Source: Methanomicrobium sp. W14 (GTDB lineage: Archaea > Halobacteriota > Methanomicrobia > Methanomicrobiales > Methanomicrobiaceae). Taken from it: a stretch of 64,000 bases of DNA. Each line of letters starts with the position of its first letter. The stretch's first letter is position 1. Of the stretch, positions 35,489-45,285 are shown piece by piece. Both the position numbers and the translations under genes were made by a program. The notes beneath the pieces were generated by a model, which searched no databases, was not told the origin of the DNA, and worked only from the letters and a program-made list of their open reading frames with translations. The stretch spans positions 744,001-808,000 of the forward strand of contig NZ_JAGGMM010000001.1 in NCBI RefSeq assembly GCF_017875315.1, written 5' to 3'.

Positions 35489-36764
35489 AAACAGATGATA
35501 TTAGGCCGCTGATGTAATCGAACGCTTCAACCAGAAGATCATACACTTTATCGATAATTTTTAAAAAACTGCCCAGATTTACCTCTGAATGCAGCAGGGA
35601 ATCCAGATCGTCAGAGTCCCCGGTACCAATACCAACGTCAGAAAGATTAACTGAAGACAATATTCCTGATGAAGAGGTTGCAGTTGCTGTAACTGTTACA
35701 GATGGTGAAACTGAAGGTGACGGCATAGATGTACCGGGAGAGGACTTCCAGATATCATCATCAACAGGCGCATTAAGGCCAAGGTCATCATTAATTTCAA
35801 CCGCATAGCTGTATGCCTCATTCGCCTTGCTTTCGGACTGATCTGCGTAATCACGTGCAGAAGAGTTGTCTGAATCAGAAGACTTCTCCCGCGCAAGGAC
35901 AAGGAGAGTCTTTGCGTTATCGTTGCATGACTTAACGACAACAAGACGCGAATCACCGGATACACTACTCTGTGAATCAAAATAGGTGATTATTGAATCC
36001 AGAGAACCTGTCTTTATTTGCGCAGTATTAAGTGATGATTCTGTCCAGAAGATATCAAGAAGAGTTTCAGCTTCAGTTATATATGACGCAGCAGAGGACA
36101 GCAGATCATTTTGCTTCGACAAGGAAGAATTCTTTGCAGTTTTTACCATCGTACGGGCTTTGGAATACAGTTCTTCTGCGGATGAAGTATATACACCGTT
36201 ACTTTCCAGATTGTCTATTTCTGCCTTCAGGCTGGAAAGCTTTGTTTCAGTTTCGGACTGAATAGAAGACAGGTCAGACGGATTCAAAAAGATCTTATGT
36301 ATTTCAGCCGACGACTCAAGTTCACCAATTCCGTTATACTGCGAGACTTCCAGAACATTATAGGTTGCCGTCGAGGCAACAGACGGAACAGTTCCCTTTA
36401 GTATGACCCTTACATAAGTATTGTAGGCCTTCGGGTAATAAAGTTCAAATCCACTGATTGTTTCATAACGGCCCGTAAGCTTTGATTTTTCCTGCTCTGT
36501 GCCGTCTATTGATATAATAAACTTCCACGTAGGATCAATAAGATCAGTATAAAATTCAAGATAGTCATCATCAGATTCAAAATCATAGTCCACAGTGTAA
36601 TTGCACGAAACAATGTCTCCTGATACAAGACTTCCTTCAGGGCTTGCGGAACCTGATACGCTTAAATTATCAGCTGCATCTGCCGTGAAAACTGCAGAGA
36701 TAAAAAAAAGGACTATAACTGCCGCAAAACCGGCCTGCCTGAACAAATTCGTATTCGATGACAT
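35478..36764 (-). CDS. Secreted or membrane-attached protein of unknown function
   Basis: 428 residues. N-terminal signal peptide (AGFAAVIVLFFISAVFTADA), then a beta-rich domain (about 35-160), a long helical region rich in Ser/Asp (about 170-320), a Thr/Ser/Val stretch (SVSPSVTVTATATSSSG) that could be glycosylated, and an amphipathic C-terminus. No transmembrane anchor is clear at the C-terminus. Similar low-complexity secreted proteins are common in Methanomicrobiales; no family is recognised. Its 3' end overlaps the convergent CofD paralogue by 11 bases. Confidence 0.75.
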   Translation of the reverse strand: MSSNTNLFRQAGFAAVIVLFFISAVFTADAADNLSVSGSASPEGSLVSGDIVSCNYTVDYDFESDDDYLEFYTDLIDPTWKFIISIDGTEQEKSKLTGRYETISGFELYYPKAYNTYVRVILKGTVPSVASTATYNVLEVSQYNGIGELESSAEIHKIFLNPSDLSSIQSETETKLSSLKAEIDNLESNGVYTSSAEELYSKARTMVKTAKNSSLSKQNDLLSSAASYITEAETLLDIFWTESSLNTAQIKTGSLDSIITYFDSQSSVSGDSRLVVVKSCNDNAKTLLVLAREKSSDSDNSSARDYADQSESKANEAYSYAVEINDDLGLNAPVDDDIWKSSPGTSMPSPSVSPSVTVTATATSSSGILSSVNLSDVGIGTGDSDDLDSLLHSEVNLGSFLKIIDKVYDLLVEAFDYISGLISSVSNS

Positions 36765-37120
36765 AACCTTATAACATGAGTTATTACTTTTCCATACAAA
36801 TATAATGTTATTACAAAAACATTTTACTGAGAAGAGACCTTTAAGTAGGTCTTAGCAACTCCAAAAAATAATTAAAACCAGAACTTTTTTCCGTTGAAAA
36901 TAAGGATTCCCCTGTTTAACTACCAGATTTTTCTTTTATCCTGGATAACCCTTTCAAAAAGGCCACTAATCAGATGACCAGTCCAAAAATTTTACCTACT
37001 GCCTAAATACATCCATTTTTTGATGCTGACGCGATTCCGGCGGAATGTTTTTTGTTCATTTTTTAATATCATATACAAAAAAAAATAAGAGTTAAGGACA
37101 CACTCTATTGCAGATATTTT
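36765..37120. other. Intergenic region between a secreted-protein gene (-) and aspS (+)
   Basis: 356 bases, no gene supported. Contains inverted pairs AGACCT (36835-36840) / AGGTCT (36847-36852) and a perfect ATTCCG-G-CGGAAT (37034-37046) followed by T-runs. A TATA-like AATATCATATAC precedes aspS by about 55 bases. Confidence 0.5.
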
Positions 37121-38410
37121 ATGAGAATACCACTGAAAGAAGTAACACCTGAATTGCAGAGTGCAGAAGTAATAGGATGGATTCACGAGATAAGAAACCT
37201 TGGAGGACTGTCATTTTTTATTTTAAGAGACAGAACCGGATTTTTACAGGCAACAATTATAAAAAAGAAAGCTCCTGAAGCTGTACTTGAGGCCGCAAAA
37301 GATGTCTCACGTGAATCAGTCGTAAAAATTGTCGGAACAGTCAAGGAATCCGACAAAGCTCCGGGCGGACGCGAAATAATCCCCGAGCAGTTTGAAATCA
37401 TAAGTAAAGCCGAAACTCCGCTGCCTCTGGACGTATCAGAGAAAGTTCTTGCCGAAGTGGATACACGCCTGGACAACAGGTACCTTGATGCCAGACGACC
37501 GAAGGTTTCAGCTGTCTTCCAGGTGAGAAGCGCAGTTACACGCGCTGTTTCGGAATACTTCTACAAAGAAGGATATATAAATATCACAACATCAAAAATT
37601 GTGGCAGCTGCAACAGAAGGCGGAACAGAACTTTTCCCTATTGCATATTTTGAAAAAGAGGCATTTTTAAACCAGAGTCCTCAGCTTTACAAGCAGATGA
37701 TGATGGCCGCAGGTTTCGAGAAAGTTTTTGAAATCGGACCTATTTTCAGGGCTGAAGAGCACAACACCACAAGACACCTCAACGAGGCTACATCAATAGA
37801 TGCGGAAATCTCTTTTGCAGACCACAATGACGTAATGAAAATTCTTGAAGATGTCATTATTGCTGCATACGAATATGTAGATAAGAACTGCACCGATGCA
37901 ATCGAAACTTTGGGCGTTGACTTAAAGGTACCGGGCAAAAACTTCCCGAAGATAACATATGCCGAAGCAATAGACATGGCAGCAGTATCAACTAATGAGG
38001 ACATAAAATACGGTGATGACCTTTCCACTTCCGCAGAGCGCGCAATAGGAGAAGAGATGGGTGAACATTACTTCATTACGGACTGGCCCACCTCAATAAA
38101 ACCATATTACGCCATGCCATACGAGGACGACCCGAAAATCTGTAAGGCCTTTGATATGATGCACCCGAGAATGGAGCTTTCAAGCGGGGCACAGCGTATT
38201 CACCAGTATGACCTCCTCGTAGAGCAGATTAAGCAAAAAGGCTTATCACCTGAGAGCTTTGAATTCTACCTAAAGCCTTTCAGGTATGGGATGCCGCCTC
38301 ATGCAGGATGGGGAGTAGGTATGGACCGTCTTATCATGACGATGCTTGACCTGCCAAACATCAGAGAAGCGGTACTCTTCCCGCGCGACAGGCACAGAGT
38401 CACACCATGA
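37121..38410 (+). CDS. aspS: Aspartyl-tRNA synthetase (archaeal type)
   Basis: 429 residues, the length of archaeal AspRS. N-terminal OB-fold anticodon-binding domain ([23 protein letters not shown]), class II motif 1 region [15 protein letters not shown], motif 2 [19 protein letters not shown], and motif 3 [14 protein letters not shown]. Charges tRNA-Asp; whether it also charges tRNA-Asn (non-discriminating) cannot be judged without aligning the anticodon-binding residues. Its stop overlaps the metE-like start by four bases. Confidence 0.96.
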   Translation: MRIPLKEVTPELQSAEVIGWIHEIRNLGGLSFFILRDRTGFLQATIIKKKAPEAVLEAAKDVSRESVVKIVGTVKESDKAPGGREIIPEQFEIISKAETPLPLDVSEKVLAEVDTRLDNRYLDARRPKVSAVFQVRSAVTRAVSEYFYKEGYINITTSKIVAAATEGGTELFPIAYFEKEAFLNQSPQLYKQMMMAAGFEKVFEIGPIFRAEEHNTTRHLNEATSIDAEISFADHNDVMKILEDVIIAAYEYVDKNCTDAIETLGVDLKVPGKNFPKITYAEAIDMAAVSTNEDIKYGDDLSTSAERAIGEEMGEHYFITDWPTSIKPYYAMPYEDDPKICKAFDMMHPRMELSSGAQRIHQYDLLVEQIKQKGLSPESFEFYLKPFRYGMPPHAGWGVGMDRLIMTMLDLPNIREAVLFPRDRHRVTP

Positions 38411-39309
38411 AACTCATAAATAAGATTATTCCCACAACAGTCGTAGGCAGTTATCCTGCCGTAAAATCAAAGGGGCTGAAGTCATTTCTGGACCCATACA
38501 GGCAGGCGCTTGAAACCGCCGTAGGCGACCAGATAAAATCCGGGATAGACATAATTTCCACAGGACAGGTAAGAGGTGACATGATAACCACTCTTACATC
38601 CCAGATCCCCGGAATCCGCGACCAGAAGGTAAAAGGGGTAATTCAGCCACCCCTAAAGCCTATGACCGCTGAAGACACAAAATACGCTGTCTCCAGGCAC
38701 AACAAAGTCAAGGCTATGCTTGCAGGCCCGTCCACAATATCCCATGCGCTTAAGATAGACACTCCGCTTTACAGGAGCAGGGATGAACTTATTCTTGATC
38801 TTGCACAGATTATTGCAAAGGAAGCTTTGAATCTGGAGTCTCTCGGAATTGCAATCTTCCAGATTGACGAACCCATACTTTCAACAGGTATCGCCGACAT
38901 GGGAACAGCATACCAGGCTGTCAGCGCAATAACAGGCGCCCTGAGAGTTCCTACATGCATTCATGTATGCGGTGACATAGGAAAAGTCATTGACAGCATA
39001 ATCAAAATGCCGGTTGACATAATAGATCTGGAATTTTCATGCAACCCGGAAAACCTGGAGACAGTCTCCAAAAAAGAGTTTTCAGGGAAACAGATAGGTT
39101 TCGGCGCTGTTGACTCTACATCTCCTGAAATAGACACTGTTGATGAGATAAAAGCAAGAATCGAAAAGGGAATTGAAATTTTCGGGCCTGAAAAACTTCT
39201 TATCGACCCGGACTGCGGTCTCAGGATGCATAAAAGAGACGTTGCGTTCAAAAAACTGAAGAATATGGTGGAAGCAGCCGGAGAAGTCCGCCGAAATCTA
39301 AACGAATAA
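38407..39309 (+). CDS. Core MetE-type methionine synthase
   Basis: 300 residues, corresponding only to the C-terminal catalytic half of bacterial MetE. The zinc ligands are visible: HVCGD (His and Cys), a Glu in DLEFSC, and the Cys of DPDCGLRMHK. Such core MetE proteins in methanogens take the methyl group from a corrinoid protein rather than from methyltetrahydrofolate. N-terminal TTVVGSYPAVK is family-typical. ATG overlaps the aspS stop, linking methionine synthesis with aspartyl-tRNA charging in one message. Confidence 0.9.
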   Translation: MKLINKIIPTTVVGSYPAVKSKGLKSFLDPYRQALETAVGDQIKSGIDIISTGQVRGDMITTLTSQIPGIRDQKVKGVIQPPLKPMTAEDTKYAVSRHNKVKAMLAGPSTISHALKIDTPLYRSRDELILDLAQIIAKEALNLESLGIAIFQIDEPILSTGIADMGTAYQAVSAITGALRVPTCIHVCGDIGKVIDSIIKMPVDIIDLEFSCNPENLETVSKKEFSGKQIGFGAVDSTSPEIDTVDEIKARIEKGIEIFGPEKLLIDPDCGLRMHKRDVAFKKLKNMVEAAGEVRRNLNE

Positions 39310-39350
39310 TTTTTGAATAATCAAAGTGCAAATAAACCAGAGTTTTCTGC

Positions 39351-40346
39351 ATGAATGCAAGATTTACAAACAACTTTGATTTTTTAAGGTTTTTTGCCGC
39401 ATCTCTTATAATATTTTCACACTCTTTTGCACTGATTCTGGGGTATGCCAATATATTCATCTTCGACTGGCACCTCCTAGTAGGTCAGCTTGGTCTTGCG
39501 GTCCTTCTTGCAATAAGCGGATACCTTATTCCAGGGAGCTGGGAAAGAAAACCCGATTTGAAGATATTCTTTAAAAAACGCGGATTAAGAATATTTCCAG
39601 GTCTTATAGCATCCATAGTGTTCATAATATTTTTCATCGGGCCGGTTGTAACCAGTTTAAGTCTTCATGAGTACTTCTCAAGGCTTCTAAGTCCCCTGAC
39701 ATGGCTGTCGGTTCCATTTTATATCAACGGCTCTGTGCTCGGGCTGTTCCCCGAAAACCCTGTAACATACGTAAACGCTCCCCTCTGGGCAATACCCTTT
39801 GAATTCTTCCTTTATGCAGTTGTTGCAGTGGCGGGAATTTTTGGGATTCTTTCAAAAAAAAGGTCTATGATACCGTTTATGGCGATAACGTTTCTGTTAT
39901 GGGTATTATGGTATGACAATCCTGCATTAAACAAAATACGCTTTGCTATGTATTTTTTTACAGGCGCGTACCTCTACATGAACAGGAATAAAATCAGGTA
40001 TCACCCGGCTTTTGTATTTATCCTGTGGGTTTTTGTAATACTGTCGTACGGCTCACCGTTTATGTTTGCATTTGCGTTCATCGCTGTACCATACACCGTA
40101 ATCTGGTTCGCCCAGCTTCCGACAAAAAGACTGAACCGTTTCGGAAAATACGGGGATTTTTCCTTTGGCCTTTTCATCTATGCATACCCGATTCAGCAGA
40201 CAATTATCCACTTTTTACCTGACATAGAAATACCCTCAATGATAATACTGTCATATACATTTTCGATACCGGCTGCAGTTGCATCATGGTACCTGATAGA
40301 AAGACATGCACTGTCTCTCAAAGATCCACACCGGAAGTCAAACTAA
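39351..40346 (+). CDS. Acyltransferase 3 family membrane protein
   Basis: 331 residues with about ten membrane spans. Family features: FDFLRFFAASLIIFSHSFAL at the N-terminus with the catalytic-region His, LLAISGYLIPGSWERK, KRGLRIFPGL with the conserved basic residues, and APLWAIPFEFFLY. Enzymes of this family O-acetylate or acylate exported glycans and lipids, so modification of surface sugars is plausible. Terminated by a T-run shared with the opposing gene. Confidence 0.9.
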   Translation: MNARFTNNFDFLRFFAASLIIFSHSFALILGYANIFIFDWHLLVGQLGLAVLLAISGYLIPGSWERKPDLKIFFKKRGLRIFPGLIASIVFIIFFIGPVVTSLSLHEYFSRLLSPLTWLSVPFYINGSVLGLFPENPVTYVNAPLWAIPFEFFLYAVVAVAGIFGILSKKRSMIPFMAITFLLWVLWYDNPALNKIRFAMYFFTGAYLYMNRNKIRYHPAFVFILWVFVILSYGSPFMFAFAFIAVPYTVIWFAQLPTKRLNRFGKYGDFSFGLFIYAYPIQQTIIHFLPDIEIPSMIILSYTFSIPAAVASWYLIERHALSLKDPHRKSN

Positions 40347-40379
40347 AAAAAATAGAAGATAAAAAAAGATTATTTTTTT
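40345..40379. terminator. Bidirectional T-run terminator
   Basis: An A8 run near 40347-40354 (T-run on the minus strand, overlapping the end region of the reversed gene) and a T7 run at 40373-40379 (plus strand, after the acyltransferase) provide termination in both directions. Confidence 0.45.
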
Positions 40380-40992
40380 AAATGACTCTTCCTGTTGTCG
40401 AAAGTTCTATTCCCCACGACATAATGTCGTAAGGATATGCTCTTTTCGGGACGTCCTGCCCTGAAATTTTATTCACGGTAAGATTTCTTTCTATTTCATT
40501 CCCATGAAAGGAACCTGACAATGTAATAAAAATATCAGAGCGCCGTATTACCTTCATCACCTCTTCAGGAGTGTGAATACCACTGTACAGGACAAAGAGC
40601 ACATTTCCGTTTTTTTCGGTTATACTCTTTATGCCATGGTCAATAAAAGAAACTGCAGCTTCAATACCATATTTTAAAATTATTGTGGAGAGGGAATCAA
40701 CAACAACCCATTCCCCTTTAATTTCAGCTGCCATATCATCAGGGTTCATAACAGAAGAACCGGTCATCCCTTCCTTCGGCGTACTGTCAATCATCAGGTA
40801 TGTACTTTTTTTTGACTTGTCGGCAAGCCAGAACTGTTCGGCAAACAGTTCGCATCCCGAAAGAGGACTGCCGAATACAATTAAGGATTTCCCCACTGGT
40901 ATACCGCCTCCGAGCTGAAAATCAAGACCGACAATCCCGGTAGACCTCATTCCGGCGGAGACAGAAGCGGTATGCTCAATTTCTGATGGCAT
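40378..40992 (-). CDS. RecA/KaiC-fold protein without a functional Walker A lysine
   Basis: 204 residues. The opening TGIVGLDFQLGGGIPVGKSLIVFG is the standard KaiC/RadA-like entry strand, and GEWVVVDSLSTII sits where Walker B should be. The P-loop itself reads GSPLSGCE in place of GxxGSGKT, so the nucleotide-binding lysine is missing. The remaining fold pattern (VLFVLYSGIHTPEEV, IFITLSGS) is kept. Probably a non-hydrolysing regulator or partner of another ATPase, as seen for other archaeal KaiC-like proteins. It lies 40 bases after an acyl-CoA ligase gene on the same strand. Confidence 0.7.
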   Translation of the reverse strand: MPSEIEHTASVSAGMRSTGIVGLDFQLGGGIPVGKSLIVFGSPLSGCELFAEQFWLADKSKKSTYLMIDSTPKEGMTGSSVMNPDDMAAEIKGEWVVVDSLSTIILKYGIEAAVSFIDHGIKSITEKNGNVLFVLYSGIHTPEEVMKVIRRSDIFITLSGSFHGNEIERNLTVNKISGQDVPKRAYPYDIMSWGIELSTTGRVI

Positions 40993-41032
40993 TATTGATA
41001 TTATATCCTGTTTTTATAAAAGAATATACGAA

Positions 41033-42601
41033 CTATAAGGAAGTTATGCCTGACAAAGCTTTTTTGAACTCTTTTTCTTCTTCACTGCAGAAACTGTCCC
41101 TTAATTCACGCCTTAACAGCTTCCAGCCGTTTACCCGCGGCAACCTGTCAAGAAATATATATGAACGCGGGACTTTGTACCTTGCAAGTCTTTCCATACC
41201 GAAATTAATAAGGTCCTCTTCACTCAGTTTCTTTCCGGATACCGTAACTACTGCAGCAACAGGTACTTCACCGCGGTGTATATCAGGGCACCCGAATATC
41301 GCGATATCGTCTATGTCAGGGTGCTCTATATACACTTTCTCCACTTCTGTAGGATAAATTTTCCAGCCTGACATTACAATCATATCCTTCTTTCTGTCGG
41401 TAATCGCAAGCATACCGTCTTCATCTATAAAACCGATATCGCCTGTCAGAAACCACCCGTCAGGCAGAAACACTTTCTTAGTTTCGGCTTCCATTCTCCA
41501 GTAGCCCTTTGCAACGGCGGGTCCCCTGAGCGCTATCTCACCCATTTTTGTGTTTTCAAGCTCTTTTGAAGAATCGTTTGTATCCACAATCTTCATTTCA
41601 GTATAACCTACAGGATAGCCGACGCTTTTGAATTCATCCGCATATTTGTAGTCTTCAGGCCGGATTGCCGTACCGGTCCCGACGACAATAGTCTCCGAAA
41701 GCCCGTATGCATTCACAACCGGGGTATGAAAACGCGTATAAAATTCTTTCCAGACACTGGGATGAAGCGGGCCGCCGCCGCTTATCATCTCCCGTACAGT
41801 TGAAAAACTCTTCTCACTACCTTTGTCCGTATTCAGAAGTGAGTGAATCACAGGGGGCATCCCGGCGATTACCGTAACTTTGAACTGTTCTGAATAACGA
41901 ATATAACGGTCGAGGTCAAATTTCTCCATTATGACCCATGTGGCACCCGCTTTTAGCGCTGAAATTCCCCATGATACACCTACGTGCGCCATAGGATATA
42001 TTCCCAGGTAAACATCGTCCTGGCAGTAATTCAAAAGGCCGCATTCCGACTCCATTGCCGCCATCCAGTTTCCGTGGGTAAGCATTGCGCCTTTCTGCTT
42101 TCCGGTTGTGCCTGATGTGTACTGAAGCTGGCACAGGTCATCTGCAAGACAGTTTACCGGTGGTATATATGAGGGCATGTCCGACAATGCATCATCCCAT
42201 TTTTCATCCCCGGTGATAAACAAAAGAGGTTTTGAAGACATCATTGAGCAGGCTTCTTCTGCATTTTTTCTGCCCTCTGCGCCTGAAATAATTGCCGATG
42301 CACCTGAATTTTCAAGCATATACTTAATTTCCAACTCGCAAAGAACTATATTCAGAGGTACTGCAACCGCTCCTATTCTCCACAGCGCCAGATATGAAAA
42401 AAGATATTCAGGAACCGAAGGCAGGTATATGCAGACTCTGTCCCCGCGTGATATGCCTGATTTCAGAAACAGAGACGAGCGCCTGCATACAGTCTCAAGC
42501 ATTTCCTCATATGTGCATTTAAAGTCCCCGGACGGAAAAATTACAGCATTCTTCCTGCCCAGTCTTTTATTCACGTCAAGAAAGGCAGTAAAATTTGACA
42601 A
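41033..42601 (-). CDS. AMP-forming acyl-CoA synthetase (ligase family)
   Basis: 522 residues, full length for ANL-superfamily ligases. AMP-binding motif QYTSGTTGKQKGAMLTHGN, NAYGLSETIV (substrate/ATP region), GWFLTGDIGFIDEDG (hinge region) and the C-terminal GRD-like segment DRKKDMIVMSGWKIYPTEVE, then RVNGWKLLRREL with the catalytic lysine position. Activates a fatty or other carboxylic acid to its CoA thioester; substrate unknown. In a hydrogenotrophic methanogen this may serve acetate, propionate or lipid salvage. Single gene followed by the KaiC-like gene. Confidence 0.92.
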   Translation of the reverse strand: MSNFTAFLDVNKRLGRKNAVIFPSGDFKCTYEEMLETVCRRSSLFLKSGISRGDRVCIYLPSVPEYLFSYLALWRIGAVAVPLNIVLCELEIKYMLENSGASAIISGAEGRKNAEEACSMMSSKPLLFITGDEKWDDALSDMPSYIPPVNCLADDLCQLQYTSGTTGKQKGAMLTHGNWMAAMESECGLLNYCQDDVYLGIYPMAHVGVSWGISALKAGATWVIMEKFDLDRYIRYSEQFKVTVIAGMPPVIHSLLNTDKGSEKSFSTVREMISGGGPLHPSVWKEFYTRFHTPVVNAYGLSETIVVGTGTAIRPEDYKYADEFKSVGYPVGYTEMKIVDTNDSSKELENTKMGEIALRGPAVAKGYWRMEAETKKVFLPDGWFLTGDIGFIDEDGMLAITDRKKDMIVMSGWKIYPTEVEKVYIEHPDIDDIAIFGCPDIHRGEVPVAAVVTVSGKKLSEEDLINFGMERLARYKVPRSYIFLDRLPRVNGWKLLRRELRDSFCSEEEKEFKKALSGITSL

Positions 42602-42693
42602 TATTATATCCTCCTTTGCAGAAGATGCCTGTAAATCACACCACTGCGATGTATACTTATGTACAGCATAGTATAAATAACAATCAAAAAAAG

Positions 42694-45234
42694 TTATTGG
42701 TATTCAACAGGCTGAACCTGTTGGGGCAGACCACCTTTAAAGTGCTGCTCTATCTTTGAATACTGCTCTCTTAACCTGTCGTTCATCATCGGGTGTATCT
42801 TTTCAAGAGCCATTTTGAAATGAGACTCCAAAACTTCGGATTTTCCCTCGCGCATCGCAAACATGGCTGATTCCCTGCACAAAAGCTCCAGGTCTGATCC
42901 AACGTAACCAAACGTTTTTGCAGCAACTTTTTTTATCAGACTGTCTCTTACGGGGTCTTCCATGTAAAGACCGTTTTTGATAAGCTGCGCGACGATTATC
43001 CTTCTCCTGTTCCCTTTAGACAAAACAGGCGAATCACGGGGGTCAATACCTTCAAAGCCAGCCTTAAGTTCATCCACTGTTAATTTCCTGTTCAGAGAGA
43101 AGTCTCTTTTTTTACTTATCTCAGAGAATGCCTCTTCAATACTGCTTTCATCATAATTCTGCGTAAAATCAACAGCCTCCTCAATATTCGAATCCTCTAA
43201 AGGCAGATATTTGGAATGAATCTGAATAATTTTCACCCGTGATTTTTCATCAGGTTCACCTATGTAGACAAGACGGTCAAATCTTCCTGCCCTAAGCAGT
43301 GCCGGGTCTATGATATCAGGGCGGTTTGTCGCACCCATTACAACGACGCCATTTAATTCCTCAATACCGTCAAATTCTGTAAGTATCTGGTTCAAAACAC
43401 TTTCAACAACTCTTGACTCGGGACCCGACCCCCTTGCAGGAGCAAGGGCATCAAGCTCATCAAAGAATATTATGGACGGTGCAACCTGGCGTGCTTTCCT
43501 GAAGATTTCCCTTACGGCACGTTCACTCTCGCCGACCCATTTCGACAGAAGCTGCGGTCCGCGTACAGGAATAAAGTTTGCACCGCTCTCGTTTGCCACA
43601 GCCTTTGCAATCAGTGTCTTTCCTGTACCGGGAGGACCATAAAGAAGGACACCTTTAGGAGACTTTATTCCAAAGTTTTCAAACTTTTCACGCCTTGTAA
43701 GTGGATATTCGACAGTTTCACGTATTTCCTCCTTTTCCCTGGAAAGGCCGCCCACATCAGACCAGTTGACATGAGACACCTCAAGAAATACCTCTCTCAT
43801 AGCGCTCGGATTTATCTCCTTTAATGCATCCCTGAAATCGCTTATCCTGATCTCCATGGACTCAAGAACCTCCTGAGGAATTTCATCGGAATCAAGGTCT
43901 ATATCAGGAAGATACCGCCTAAGCGCCCTCATTGCGGCTTCCCTTGCAAGAGAAGCAAGATCTGCTCCTACAAAACCGTTAGTCTTAGATGCAAACTCCT
44001 CAAGCATCGTTTCACGGTTCTTGTGGACCTCATCGGCAATGATTTTGAACTCCTCTTCAAGTTTTTCTCTGGCTTCCCCCTCGGAAGAGTCGCATTCCTT
44101 CTTTTTCTCGAGAATAAGATTTTCTCCTTCTATAGGCATACCGCGTGTATGTATCCTAAGAATCTCAAGACGATCATCTTCTCCCGGAACGCCTATTTCA
44201 ATCTCCCTGTCAAATCTTCCGGGTCTCCTGAGTGCCTGATCTATTGCATCTAGCCGGTTGGTCGCACCTATAACGACCACCTGACCTCTCTCCTCAAGTC
44301 CGTCCATCATAGTAAGAAGCTGCGCAACGACTCTCCTTTCAACCTCTCCCGTGACATCCTCACGCTTCGGGGCAATTGAGTCTAGCTCATCTATAAAAAC
44401 TATTGAAGGAGCGTTTTCTTCAGCCTCATCGAAGATTTCCCTTAAACGCTGCTCGCTCTCACCGTAATATTTGGATATTATTTCAGGCCCTGCAATGGAG
44501 ATGAAATGCGCACCACTTTCATTTGCCACAGCCTTCGCAATCAGTGTCTTTCCTGTACCCGGAGGCCCGTAAAGAAGAACACCTTTCGGAGGCTCGATTC
44601 CAAGTTTTCTGAAAAGCTCAGGGTGACGCATGGGAAGTTCAATTGTCTCCCTGACGTTCTGAAGCTCTCCCTTCAGACCTCCTATATCCTCATAGGATAT
44701 GGTTTTCAGGCCTTCAAAGCCTGCTGCAGGCTTGTCCGAGAATTCGATCTCAGTATCGCGGTTTATTATAACAGCATTCTCGGGTTCTATATACACTACC
44801 TTAAAAGAGACAGTCTGGGGCTGCATGAAAGGAAGACCTGCTATTACAGGCACACTGTCATTTTTTAAAATCGGAAAATCAATAAGCCTTGCAATTGCGC
44901 TGTTGTAGTTTATCGGAAGCTGTTTTGGAAGGTCTTCTGGGGGAGCCAGAATTACGCTTTCAGCGGCGACAATATTTTCCACGGGAGTTATATCCACTTT
45001 ATCACCAATGCTTACGCCCGCGTTCATTCTTGTAAAGTTATCAATACGGACCTTTTCCTGGTTCCAGTCATTGACCATCATACGCCAGACTTTGGCAACC
45101 GTGCGATTTTTCCCGTCTATATATATAAGGTCCCCGGGAGAGAGATGAAGATGAAGCATCGTCTCAGGATCAAGTCTTGCCCTGCCGCCCCCCTGGTCTT
45201 CGGGATAGGCGCTGTCAACTTTTAAGCTTATCAT
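42694..45234 (-). CDS. cdc48: CDC48/VAT-type AAA ATPase with enlarged lid insertions
   Basis: 846 residues: N domain (1-180), D1 with GPPGTGKT (223-230) and [11 protein letters not shown] (280-290), D2 with GPPGTGKT (533-540) and [11 protein letters not shown] (590-600), and arginine-finger motifs RPGRFDR/RAGRFDR. An unfoldase that prepares proteins for the proteasome. Compared with normal CDC48, the helical lid after IHTRGMP in D1 carries about 40 extra residues (about 372-411), and that of D2 about 80 (about 682-765). The C-terminus ends PVEYQ; no clear HbYX proteasome-docking motif. Confidence 0.95.
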   Translation of the reverse strand: MISLKVDSAYPEDQGGGRARLDPETMLHLHLSPGDLIYIDGKNRTVAKVWRMMVNDWNQEKVRIDNFTRMNAGVSIGDKVDITPVENIVAAESVILAPPEDLPKQLPINYNSAIARLIDFPILKNDSVPVIAGLPFMQPQTVSFKVVYIEPENAVIINRDTEIEFSDKPAAGFEGLKTISYEDIGGLKGELQNVRETIELPMRHPELFRKLGIEPPKGVLLYGPPGTGKTLIAKAVANESGAHFISIAGPEIISKYYGESEQRLREIFDEAEENAPSIVFIDELDSIAPKREDVTGEVERRVVAQLLTMMDGLEERGQVVVIGATNRLDAIDQALRRPGRFDREIEIGVPGEDDRLEILRIHTRGMPIEGENLILEKKKECDSSEGEAREKLEEEFKIIADEVHKNRETMLEEFASKTNGFVGADLASLAREAAMRALRRYLPDIDLDSDEIPQEVLESMEIRISDFRDALKEINPSAMREVFLEVSHVNWSDVGGLSREKEEIRETVEYPLTRREKFENFGIKSPKGVLLYGPPGTGKTLIAKAVANESGANFIPVRGPQLLSKWVGESERAVREIFRKARQVAPSIIFFDELDALAPARGSGPESRVVESVLNQILTEFDGIEELNGVVVMGATNRPDIIDPALLRAGRFDRLVYIGEPDEKSRVKIIQIHSKYLPLEDSNIEEAVDFTQNYDESSIEEAFSEISKKRDFSLNRKLTVDELKAGFEGIDPRDSPVLSKGNRRRIIVAQLIKNGLYMEDPVRDSLIKKVAAKTFGYVGSDLELLCRESAMFAMREGKSEVLESHFKMALEKIHPMMNDRLREQYSKIEQHFKGGLPQQVQPVEYQ

Positions 45235-45285
45235 ACAATTTCCTTAACACTCATATATACAATCGTTTATAAGTAATTGTTAGTT

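Noticed and set aside
43310-44908. Several plus-strand frames of 70-120 codons opposite cdc48
   Set aside because: They are antisense shadows of the strongly conserved CDC48 coding sequence.
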